A stretch of 64,000 nucleotides of DNA from Chrysomallon squamiferum. Taxonomy: Eukaryota > Mollusca > Gastropoda > Neomphalida > Peltospiridae. This document shows positions 11,501 to 43,368 of the stretch, piece by piece (position 1 is the first letter of the stretch; the number at the start of each line of letters is the position of its first letter). The notes under the pieces were generated by a model. The model saw only the letters and a list, made by a program, of their open reading frames with translations, was not told the DNA's origin and did no database searches. The position numbers and the translations under genes were made by a program. The stretch lies in the NCBI GenBank assembly GCA_012295275.1, contig CM022670.1:30936438-31000437 (forward strand). The letters are read 5' to 3'.

Positions 11501-14500
11501 TGGACATTCATCTTGATAATATCACATGCTTTAAGTTAGAGAGGTAACTGTTTCTTATTCTAACACAACATAACAAAATGTCAAGATAATGCTTATCTGA
11601 CAGTATTACAAATATTTTCTTTAACAGAAATTCACTAATAATATCACATGCTTTAAGTTAGTGATGTAACTGTTTCTTATTCTAACACAACATAACAAAA
11701 TGTCAAGATAATGCTTATCTGACAGTATTACAAACATTTTCTTTAACAGTAGATATGTGTGAGTATATGTGTTTGAATTAAAAAGATACCACTGATCACC
11801 ATCATAATTAAACATACTTATTACTTAATTATTTTCAGTTATTTCTGAGATAATTTTAATTTCATAAAATTAAATAAACAAACAATAAATAAATAACAAC
11901 AATAATAAAGAATAGCTACAGATGTAATTGAAAATATATTATATACATGTATGTATCTGGTAGTGGTATATAATCTTAATGAAAATTGGTTGTTTCCTTT
12001 TTAGAAATAAATATTAAAAAAATAAAAATCATGTTGCTGTATATAGTACCAACTAATTTCTATACATTTATGTTCCAACAACTGAATACACATTTAAAAT
12101 TAGGAAGATTGTAATGTCTATGATATTAAGAACTGAATAATTAACCCACGCAATCCAGCAAATCTGTAATATTCTAAAATTAATATTTGTCACTGAAGTG
12201 TCCAGACACAAGAAGGATTTTCTAAAATTACTGTAATAAGAGAAAAACTAAAGGTTAGCCAAGCCATACACATGTCAAGTTGAGGACAGAAACATTTCTA
12301 ACACTAGTACACACTGCAAAGAATAGCCTGTAACAGAGCCATTGTCAAGCCCATCAGCAGAGATAATCTGTGCGAAGGAGATACATGCAAAATGCCAACA
12401 TCAACAGACATCCAGTGACAGCCCAACAACACCAACCCACACAAAAATATTCCTTTGTTCTGCCATTGGTCAAAATATTCTCCAAGAAATATTACACAGC
12501 CTGAAATAAAACAGCTATACCTGAAACTCTGCCATAAAAGAAAAAACCTTTGACTAAAGCAAACATCCCAAATTTCTGACAGGAATGGCTCAATTACATT
12601 TTGCTGTGTTTTATATGGGTTTTAATGTTTTAATGTGTGCACCTGTGCATAATGGTGAAAACCAGAATGAAGTCACAAATATATTAATGAACAATAATGT
12701 AGAAAGTTCCAACAGAACAGCAACATCATGTGAAAGTAAGCTCCAAGAAGCCATTATAAAAATGGCTAATTACCAGAAACAGAAGATGGATCTACACACA
12801 TGGGTGATGCAGATATCCCATGTCATAAGATTACAACAACAACTGATGAACAAACTACATACAGACATAAACAGTTTCTTGAGATGGACCCATGGTCCAA
12901 ATGTAAGTTTACAATTTCCATTAATAAATAAATCTTTTGTGAGCAATGAAACAGAAGGAGCTGAAGAAACTGATGTCTGGGATGGTGACTTTCGATCTGA
13001 TCCCAGAGCTGGGTGGTTAACCCAGCAGGGAATGATGAATGAAGATCCTATAGCACCAGAATCACCATCAGAACCAAAACCTGATCTCATGGAACCTCTT
13101 GAAGTTGTTGACCATGAAGGAGGAGGCGGAGGTGTTTCTATACAGATAGACCAAGAACAAAATGAAAATAATGAAAATGAAAATGAACAGAAAACTGAAA
13201 CTGTAGTCAGTAATCAGGTAACGGAAGTGGATCAGAAACAAGAAAACCTTGACAATCTGGAATCAATAACCAAAGCTGCTGTCATTGAGAATCAAAACTT
13301 TGTAAGGCAACAAACACTGTCAGAAAACATAATAAACAAACAGTTACCAGAAACATCTACACAATCCATCAAAGACAGAAAAAACAAGAAAGAAAATGCA
13401 AAAGGTGTATTAGAACCAAAAGAGAGAAAAAAAGAACAAACAGAAGGACAAGAAAGTGAACAACAAAATGATCCAAATCAATATGAAATTGAAAAAGAGA
13501 AAGAAATTGTTGAAATTGAAAAGGAAACAAATCAACAAGACAGCGAAAATGAACAAGAAGCTTTTGAAATTGATGAAAATCCCAGCAAAAGTAAAATAAG
13601 AAGGAACCTGATGGGCCTGGAAATGATAGAATCAATTAACACAAAACCTGAAGTAGATACTAGAGAGAGCCGATCAGAAACCACACTCACAGTGCATGAC
13701 TTGAAGAAACGAATGGATGCCTGTTTGAGTGAGGCTAATCAGCGTGAAGGATTCAATGAACTTCATGGGATGGAGAGATACACAGAGATAAACAGTGTTA
13801 ATCAGAGACTCAGAATGCTTGAGTGCATACTACAAGTCATGAAGAGTACACCTGTTGCCAGGCAGAATATTTTTATGTCACGATTACAAAGATTTCTTGA
13901 AACAATGGAACACTGGGAAAAATAGAATGTTCATTAATTATTTTGCAAATGAACTTTTACAAATCCCTATTTCCAAATGAAAGAAAAAAAAAAATAGAAA
14001 GATAAGAAGAAATATTGAGCAAGAATTAGTTTCTTGGTTCAAACATATTTTTAGTTTTATTAAGACATGCTGCAGAAACTACAATTTCAAATTAATCTTG
14101 TTTACACTTATAACTTTCAAAATAGATATTTATATTGAATTTTGTTTGTTTTTTCAAAAGGATATTAAAAGTAAGTACACATCTTTCTTTTTATAATTAA
14201 AGTAAGCCTTTATAATTAAAATGTAATCCAAAATATACATAAATACAATTAAATATTTAGTTTCCTTTACAACTGTCAGTTAATTTTGATTCAGTTATAT
14301 ATCAACAAAGGACCAACTATGTGTAATTCTGCATATAACAAAATAAATGTGCATTAATGAACTTCTGTTTTGTTATTTTACGGGTTCTTGATTATGTTAC
14401 TTCACCATAAAATTAAACATTTCAAACATAATATATAAAATAAAAACTTTGAAGACAAATTTCATTCATATTTCTGTGATAACTTATTTTTAATATCTCA

Positions 14501-17500
14501 GTTCTTAAGAAAACACATTAGGAATAATTCATATAATTTATTGAATCAACACTTTTTTGGAATATTTAATAATTTAACATCATATTAAGCTATATAAGTA
14601 AATTAAAAAGGATAATATAATCAATAAAAGAAAAGATTAAAAAAAATAAAAAAATAAAAATTATTATTGTTTTTTTTAAAAATAAAATGTAGAACTCAAG
14701 GCAAATAATCATGAAAATAATTTTTTTTAAACTTTAAATTCTAGTGTACATTTAAAAATAAAAAAATTTCTTTTGTAATTTTAGTTAGCAGTAAATTTAA
14801 ATATCTGAAACCAATCAACTGGACTTGTTGCATAAAATAAATATCAGTTTCAATTTAATATTGCACTCAGTCCTCCTTTGTGCATCCATGAAAGTAGGCC
14901 AGCAGTACACAAGAACGCACAGTAAAAAACAGTAAAATTAATGTTGCTATAAAAATTAAATTATTTCAATTATTAGAAATTATTTACTGAATGTTTGACA
15001 ACTAATCTAAATTTATAAGACTGATTCTAATCATAAACATATAAATTATTGACGTCATGGATGTTTTATTATTACTTCTTATTTATTAAATCAGCTAATA
15101 TGAATAACAACTACAATATCAATGGAACATCATTTATTACTGTAAAAATTAAATGAAGTAATGGAGCCTGTTTTCTTTTTCTTTCTGATTTGCATTGTTT
15201 TTGTGTTGTTGTTTCTTAACTGAGACTGTTTGCATGAGATTGTTAATGTACGATAATAACAGTGAGATAATATTAATAAAATATTAACATTAGCATGAGG
15301 GGAAATCAAAATGTAGTTAAAATTTCATATTATTGGAATACATTTTTTTTTAAATGACTCATTTAAAACATCATTATTTAATGTTTTATTACTTTGCAAA
15401 ATATTTTACATTAATAAATGGTAACCAATTATAATGGGATTTAATTACTAAATATATTAGCAATATTATACAAGTAATTAATTAAGCAAATAAATAAATA
15501 AGAAAGCAGCATAGCCTTTTCTTTTGATGTTATATTCAATCCAACAAAATAAACCCTTAAGATAATTTTTGTCAATCAATGGGTTGATTTTTGAGGGAGG
15601 GTCTGGTTTGTTCATAATTTGTGAAACTCCCCTTGTATGTATCTTACTTTTGTTTGTTTTCTGTGAGATCTGTTTGTGGCATGGCTTGATTGTCCATAAG
15701 ATCAGGCTCTCTCTCAGATTTTAGTTCACCCAGCTCATCATCTTCTTCTTGTAGATGGGCTTTCAGTAAAGCAACGTTTTCTTTATGTTTCTTAGAGTTA
15801 CCATGGTTGGAAAACCTGCTTGTGTGCAGTTGAATATTAAAATGTAAAAATATTAATTAAATTAATTTTGAAAATAACTTTTAATATTAATATAATGCAA
15901 AATTAGAAAGTAAAAAACAACAACAAAAACACAAAACACAAACAAACAAAACCTGTATCTTTATTACAGAGGTAGTCATGAAGCTGCTTGAATTATATTA
16001 AAAATAAAAAGTAGTTTTATCAAAATCTAGTTTAATAATTAAAATTAAAACAAAAATTAAAAAAAATTAAATATGCATAAACAGGATACAGCATACTGAT
16101 TGATTACTCAGATTTGGTTAATTTTACTTCCTTTAATCATTGTTAGTATACATAAAGAAATAAAATCCTGACTCTGTAATACATGAGTCATGTATTTAAT
16201 AGTATTTCAGAAAATTAAAAAACAGTATATTACTTACGCTTTTTCACTTTTAAAAGATTTGTTACAAGCCACACAGAACAAGTCATTATAATATTCTTCT
16301 TCTTGGAACACCTCTTCTTCTTCACCTAATTATAATAACAAAACATAAATCTGATAGACATCACTAAAATTATTAAAACATCAGTGGCATGCAGAGATCT
16401 GGTGATGCCAGGAGCCAACTCCTTGATTGCTTGCCCCAAATACTGAGAAATATTATGAGAAGATATTTTGAATATGTAAACACAAATGAAACATAAAATA
16501 AACACTTTATTTGATTTAAATATAAATCAACCAAATATATTAAGTTCTTTTCTCTGACTGGATGCCTCCACCCATTTCGATGCCTGGGGCCAATGCCCCT
16601 TCAGCCCCCTTTGCATGCCACTGAAAAACATATAAAATGTTTTTACTGCTGTAAAAAATTAAAATTCAAAAATGTCATAAATCAAGTAAAAAACCCCAGA
16701 TAAAGAATATCAAATGAAAAAGACAGATGGAAAAAAACTAATGCACCTAATTCAATAAAGAAAATGAAGATATTTATTAGATAGTGGAGAAGAAATATAC
16801 TAATAATGTTTTCTGGCAGTTCTTAGTTATGATCACTCTAAAGGTAATCTGCTTAATGTATTTAATCAAATGAAAAATGAATTGAAGTGTATCTTTTCAT
16901 GATATATAAGGCCTAATTACATTTGTACAAGCTTTTGCTGATAACAAAGTATGATATTCCCTTCCTTTTTGGATATCATTATTTTGTATATATAAATTTT
17001 TTTATTTAAATTCTTACAAATTACTATCAGCATTTCAAGTGTTTATTTATGAAAAGATATAAGAAAATAAGAGGAAAAAATATATCTTATTTACAAAAAT
17101 GAAACCAAATCATAAAAAGAAAAAATGTATACCTTTAAAAAAATACAAAATCTATTCCATCTATTTGTTCATAAAAGACACACTTTAAAAATTACAATTA
17201 TATGAATGAGTTATTGATGATCACCATACTATTTTCCACAACTTCATCTCCACTCTCCTCTCCAAACTGTTTGGCCAGATTAGCCTCCAGTTGCTGAAGA
17301 TCATCCTCCAGTCCTGACATGGCTGACCAGCTTGTCTCCTGATAATTTTCCAATCGCCTTTAAAATATAAAATGTATTTGTATATGTATATGTATATGTG
17401 TGACTGTGTGTGAGTGTGTGTGTGTGTGTGAGTGTGTGTGAGTGCGTGCGTGCATGTGTGTGTAAGATGTTAAATATTTATTGAAGCCATATAAATTTGT

Positions 17501-20212
17501 TTGTTATAGAAAATCCTATCCATTTTTTTTTAATGTCAAAATCTTTATATTGTCTTTCCAAGATTTTCTTTAAAATGAAAATTTATCTAAAAGATCATAA
17601 ATAAATTTAAAGAGTTCATTTTATACCAGAATAAATTTTTCTATTGAAATGTTTGTGGATAAGACAACAAACAGTATATGAAAAAACTGTTGATAAGTAA
17701 GTAAATAATTGCTTACTTCAGCCTGTCTTCTAATTCCTTCTTTCTCCTTTCATTTGTCTTTCTGGTAATTTCTGAAGCTCTTTCTTCAAGTTTTTTCTGA
17801 AATAAATTTGTTTTATTAAAAGTATTTTAGTGTAATTACCAAAACCACTGCATTAGGTCTTTTATAAATTGATTGTAAGATGAATCATGTCATAACTCAT
17901 ATTACTTTAACAGTTTATTCACCTAAATTTACAACTTACCCTGTGGGCTTGGACTCGTTTGTCTCTTTTGCGAACAAAAGCAACCAGTGCCTGCAAACAA
18001 AAAATCAAATCATTACAAACAAAACATATTATTTAACTCATGGTGATATATTAAAAAAATATTAAAAGTGTATGTTATTAAATCAGTTACATTTAGCTTT
18101 ATAAAATATATTAAGAAGACTGAAGCACAGATATTATGATTCTTTCATGTTCCCTTAATGGATAAGAAAACCGAGGAGGCAAATAAGAGTTCATCCTATG
18201 AACTTAAACTGCACTAAACTGAAATTCAAAATCACTATGTTAATTCACTGCTGCATGTAATTATACTTTATGTTAATTCAATTTACTTATCTTATCAAGT
18301 CTACAACAAAAATCTTTAAGAATGAAATAATTTACTCTAATTTCATCGTTCCTTTCTTTCTTTGCAGTATCTCTCAGTTTTTTGTTTTCTGCTTCCATGA
18401 GTCTTCGTGTGCGGCGATCAGGAGCTTCTCTTGTGTCATACTTTTCAACCCACACATAAGACTTCGCTGTACAGAAAGCATGCCAGAAGTCATAGAACAC
18501 TTGAACCACCTAAATAAACATAAATTTTAATTATCAGTTCTGTGTTTATTAAATTTATTAACATATGACTGATTATTTTAGTTTTATAATAATTGGTAAT
18601 TTTAATGGTTCTTAGGTGTATATTTTGTATCTGAGATGTAGAAAAATTTACTCATCAAGAACTATTATGATAAAATCAAGCAGTCAAAAACAGTAAAAGA
18701 CAAAAGATAAAAATAAACATTAGTTTTTTTCTATGCAATGGTCTTTAAATTTAAAATTATTAAAGAGTGATCTATATAAATTTTTCTACATTATAATATT
18801 TTGTTTTTAAAAACACCAACATTATTCACAATAAACAAATTTTATTATATCCAACAGAATATATGAAACAACTGATTATTGCAACATAATTTTCCTTGTC
18901 ATTATATATATTATATGCTATTTTCAACAGTAATTTTTGAAAACACAATGTTATAAATTTACATCTTCATATGAACTTTGTGAATTTCCAAATTCTGGCA
19001 TTTCATCATCTGTATCTTTTTCATCCATGAAAACATAATCTTCTTCAGCTAGTGTTTTGAATACTTTCCCATAAACAGAATAAAATCCCTGGAAAAATAA
19101 ATAAATATTAATATATACATTTATTACAATACAAATTAAAAATCACATTAATAATACTTATAGAAAGAGAAAAAAAAGAAAATAAATAATAAATTATGTT
19201 AACACTAATATCTGAAAACTAAACATGTGTCAGATGTGGATTCAATTATTTGTTTTTTAAATTATCTATAGATATGTTTATACTGAAATTAAAGTAAAAA
19301 ATTATAATAATAATAATTTGTACTCACATTCTCATCATCTCCATATCCAGAATAGCAGGATGAAGTAAAATACTGAAATAAATTCAGAGACTTGTCTTCA
19401 TACTTCTCTCCTTGACCCAGACCTGCATAAATTCACATTTTAAAAATATCATCAAGTTAAACCTAATGAAGTGTTCAAATATCCACACACACATACACAT
19501 GTACACAGACACACACATGCACATACAGACACACAAACAAAGGCAACTTTATCTTTTCTACTTGGTTTTATTAATAAAACTTGGTTAATATCAAACAATT
19601 TGGTTAACTGTTTAATCTGAAAACAAGAAGGCCACAATGAATTACTTTATTGTACAAATTATTAACATTCAAATTAATGTACATAATGGTTTTGTTTTTC
19701 ATACCTCCTCGAAGTATAGCTTCTCTGTGTTTGTCATACCAGGCTCTTTCTTGAGCATCAGTTAAAACTTCATAAGCTTGTTGTACAAGACGAAATTGCT
19801 GTGTTGCCTCTTCAGCTGCATCAAGATTCTTATCTAGAAGGAATAAATAAAATATTACACTTTTATACTTACAAAATGATATGATAAATATAGTATAGAA
19901 ATACTATTTAAAGTATTCTGAACATGTTTTATTCACAAATTACTTATGACAGAGATGCTTTCTGCCATATATTAACATAAATTTATAATATTCAAAGTAA
20001 CATAATAACCTTATTAACATATTACTAGGCCTATTGATACCTCTCAAAAATGTAAACTAAAGTGATATACAACAGATTTTAGACAAAATATCATTGTGAA
20101 TTTGGGTAATAGCAAACATGTCATATATAAATATCACTATATCATCATGTACACTATAAATTATAATTTATTTTGATTTTTATTATATTTATAATTTTAT
20201 TATTATTATTAT

Positions 20213-20269
<57 letters not shown>

Positions 20270-20539
20270 GTAGCAAACCTATATATAATATAACTATTAC
20301 CATAAATTTAAATTTAAAAACGCAAGAATGAACTATAGATGAGGTAAAAATTAAATAAATAGTTAATTACTTTATTAATCTATATATATAATTTTTTTTT
20401 TTTGTTTTTTTTTTTAAATTTATTTATTACCTGGATGCCATTTCAGTGCAAGTTTTCGATATGCTTTCTTCAAATCATCGTTATCCGCAGTGCGGGAAAC
20501 CCCAAGAACTTCATAATAACATTTAATTGACGAAGACAT
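8572..20539 (-). CDS. DNAJC21: DnaJ homolog subfamily C member 21 (JJJ1 type), 15 coding exons
   Basis: This J-domain co-chaperone family (yeast Jjj1) works with Hsp70 in cytoplasmic 60S subunit maturation. Exons in coding order: 20539-20431, 19833-19705, 19422-19328, 19088-18963, 18509-18336, 17990-17940, 17796-17717, 17357-17230, 16325-16238, 15815-15648, 10911-10869, 10627-10551, 10198-10147, 9342-9088, 8727-8572. They join in phase to 576 aa. The J domain is at about 6-72 with an intact HPD at 35-37. [14 protein letters not shown] and the [19 protein letters not shown] region are family hallmarks. A U1-type C2H2 finger lies at C315, C318, H331, H337. A Lys-rich and acidic linker follows, then a second C2H2 finger at C529, C532, H545, H551 and a basic tail. 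A 4.7-kb intron between exons 10 and 11 hosts a gene on the other strand. The donor at 9087 (GTTGGT) is weak but keeps the frame. Confidence 0.95.
11517..11749. repeat. Tandem duplication of about 111 bp
   Basis: The segment 11517-11627 is repeated at 11639-11749, offset 122 bases, with only a few substitutions. It lies in the large DNAJC21 intron upstream of the nested gene. The near-identity suggests a recent local duplication. Confidence 0.9.
12585..13925 (+). CDS. Intronless predicted secreted protein, unknown family, nested in DNAJC21 intron
   Basis: This is a single 446-aa frame, by far the longest uninterrupted frame in the window, on the strand opposite to its host gene. The ATG has a favourable context (CAGGAATGG). 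An N-terminal hydrophobic stretch (residues about 4-18, [13 protein letters not shown]) looks like a signal peptide cut near A19. A Leu/Gln-rich helical segment (about 52-100) follows, with N-glycosylation sequons at N43, N106, N115 and N121 and a Gly run at about 179-183. A long Glu/Gln/Asn/Lys-rich low-complexity middle comes next. The last 75 or so residues have ordinary composition and look folded, with helices and two Cys. A segment that looks like TTCTGACAG just before the ATG could be an acceptor for a 5' untranslated exon. I do not recognise the family. Secreted or luminal location is inferred; function is unknown. Confidence 0.7.
   Translation: MAQLHFAVFYMGFNVLMCAPVHNGENQNEVTNILMNNNVESSNRTATSCESKLQEAIIKMANYQKQKMDLHTWVMQISHVIRLQQQLMNKLHTDINSFLRWTHGPNVSLQFPLINKSFVSNETEGAEETDVWDGDFRSDPRAGWLTQQGMMNEDPIAPESPSEPKPDLMEPLEVVDHEGGGGGVSIQIDQEQNENNENENEQKTETVVSNQVTEVDQKQENLDNLESITKAAVIENQNFVRQQTLSENIINKQLPETSTQSIKDRKNKKENAKGVLEPKERKKEQTEGQESEQQNDPNQYEIEKEKEIVEIEKETNQQDSENEQEAFEIDENPSKSKIRRNLMGLEMIESINTKPEVDTRESRSETTLTVHDLKKRMDACLSEANQREGFNELHGMERYTEINSVNQRLRMLECILQVMKSTPVARQNIFMSRLQRFLETMEHWEK
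13926..15647. other. Remainder of the large DNAJC21 intron, no gene seen
   Basis: AT-rich sequence follows the nested gene; an AAATAAATG near 14341 could serve its polyadenylation. A TGACGTCA octamer occurs at about 15051-15058. No other feature is visible. Confidence 0.5.
16382..16623. mobile_element. hAT-like MITE
   Basis: The terminal inverted repeats are CAGTGGCATGCA at the left and its complement TGCATGCCACTG at the right. They are flanked by 8-base direct repeats, taaaacat and aaaaacat, matching at 7 of 8. CAGTGG ends and 8-bp target duplications are typical of hAT transposons. At 242 bp with no coding capacity it is non-autonomous. It is noticeably more GC-rich than the surrounding DNAJC21 intron. 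Confidence 0.75.
17383..17464. repeat. TG-rich microsatellite
   Basis: Alternating TATATG, TG and TGAG units lie in a DNAJC21 intron just 5' (plus strand) of the exon at 17230-17357. Confidence 0.85.
20195..20270. repeat. Compound (ATT)n-(AGT)n microsatellite
   Basis: About six ATT units change abruptly into about nineteen AGT units, in the first intron of DNAJC21. A single point change that then expanded would explain the switch. Confidence 0.9.
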
Positions 20540-22808
20540 GTTTATCATTCAAACAGTATGTCTATTTTATATGTACTGGACATTTCATATTTATAAACAG
20601 AACACAAATTTCGTAACAAGGTGGAAATAGAATTCTTTAGTGTGAAAAGTACACATTAATAAATTGACTGTGGCTATTCAGCCGTATACGGTTAATAGTA
20701 TAGAAACTATACATCCGGATCTTACTAAATTTGATTGCATTGGTCAAACATATAGGGACATTGTTCGGATTTTTAAGGAAAATCTCACCAAATGTTAACC
20801 TGTTTATGAAAAGAAGACTGATTATTTCTGCTGTCATCAGACCATTGCAAACTGATTTCTGACATCTCTAGCAGAAAACTTTAAAGCAAATTGGCATGAC
20901 TTTTATCAGTTTGTGCGATGACGTCATCACTACAGAAATTTTAAACTACATTCTTTTGTTAATAAGACTGAACGAAAAAAGTAAATAAGTAAATAAATAA
21001 AAGTAAACAACAACAACAATAATAATGGTAATAGTAATAAAATTAAAATAAATAAATAAAACAACTAACAAATATTTTTAGATTTTTCATTTCTTCATAT
21101 CACCAAAGGTATGTTTTAAAACTATTAACACTGTTATATAAACATAATGATCAGTATTTATAAGGAGAAAAAAAAAAAAGGAGATAAAACTCACCATATT
21201 ATTACTATTATTATTATTATTGTGCATATTCACACATAATACTTTTTTTTTTTAATTGTTAAGATTATTTAATCCATCTTGCCTCTGTGTAAGTATGTAT
21301 ATATGTATTATATCAAAATCACTGCTTTATTTAAATTTTGAATTCTTATTTGATGTAGAAATAAAAATTGAATTTTTTTTTTTATATATTTTTTTTTTTT
21401 ACTTAATGAATAGTAATAATACGTGTGTGGGTGTGTGCGTGTTAATGACTAATTATTTCGTAATAACTTCAATCTTCAAATACGGTATTTGAAAGGTAGA
21501 TATTTACTTACATACGTCTTTTGTTATCAAAAGAATTAATTAATACGTAACTTAGTAAATATCTAACACTCAAGGCAGATCGTTTGATAAACAAATAAAC
21601 TATCGAAAACGAAATATGCAACAGTCATTTATATGGTTATATACAAATAAAAAATTATTCAAACATTAGTAATAACTAGTGAAATCAAATTAATGATCTG
21701 TAATGATCAGAACAAAGCGCTATATAGCATGAGTAATTGTATAATGCATGTCAGTGCTCCACTTCGTTATACGGTTATACAGACATAACATGGCCCTTAA
21801 TAACCAGTCTCTTTGGAACAGCAAAAGATCGAGTGAGCGACGTTGTAGCAGATAAATAACAATATAAATAAATAAATAAATTAATAATAATAATAATAAT
21901 ATTAATAATAAAGAGGAAAGAAAACAAAAGTACGTTTACGGCAAATTTCGCGTAATTTGTAAAAATCCGTGGTCGTTTACACATTTCTACAACAAACTCA
22001 TACAAATAATTATGAAAAATACAAAACTCATTTAATCAGTTATTTATTAATTGCTTTAAGTTTGTAAGAAAAAAAAATATGTTGTTAAACACCGTTTCAT
22101 AATTTGACTGTTTCGTGCCAGTTGTCTATTCAGAATACACAAAACTTGGTTTTACATCCATGTTATTACCATTTATATGTTGTTTTATGTCGGTATTAAA
22201 TTGTTTATCATTAAGAACACATAAACACAATTCATTATATTCTTCTGTTTAAACAAATTTCTTTAAAAATAAATTCAAAAAGAGAGAAGAAAGAATAAAA
22301 TAAGTGTCAGAACAATGTTGATTTAATTCTTAAAATTATTTTCTTCGAAACTGATTTAGCTACTGTTCAAGTGCTTTTTCAAGTGACCAATCAACGTCCT
22401 CAAAACAAAACACTTTCGGTGTCATTTACGAACTTCTGACTAATGCGCATTAATACATATTAATTAATTTTTTGGCTCTATATCAATATAGCCAGCAAAC
22501 TTCTAGTATATATCTGATTTTGATATAGACAAAGATATTGGTGCATCTATTTGGTTAATTAATAATTAATATTATCATTAGGGTAACATACTTCAGACGT
22601 TTTTAAGGAACACCTTTCTAGGCGAATGTGGCAGGGATATGCGTTGTTTGGCTTTGTCTGAGATCATAATGAATTTTAATGTTTTAGATGTTCTTTCATA
22701 TTTACTATGGATGTACATATATATTTCGTAATGTTTACATCTGATCGAGAGTATATACAATTTAGGAAGATAAGTGGATTGTATAAATGTATGTAAATTA
22801 ACAGTACG
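20540..22808. other. Divergent DNAJC21/Src promoter region
   Basis: About 2.3 kb separates the two start codons. I see no coding exon. It contains a perfect CRE palindrome (20917-20928), several A/T homopolymer and ATT tracts, and an AT-rich segment leading into the Src ATG. The 5' untranslated exons of either gene may lie here but cannot be placed without transcripts. Confidence 0.55.
20917..20928. promoter_or_regulatory. Perfect CRE/ATF palindrome GATGACGTCATC
   Basis: The 12-base palindrome contains the full CREB/ATF octamer TGACGTCA and lies about 380 bases upstream of the DNAJC21 ATG, in the divergent interval with Src. Such a palindrome is unlikely by chance in DNA this AT-rich. Use by DNAJC21, Src or both is inference. 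Confidence 0.5.

Positions 22809-43368
<20,560 letters not shown>

Noticed and set aside
12770-13635. Minus-strand frames opposite the nested secreted gene
   Set aside because: They are antisense shadows of the biased codons of the plus-strand gene.
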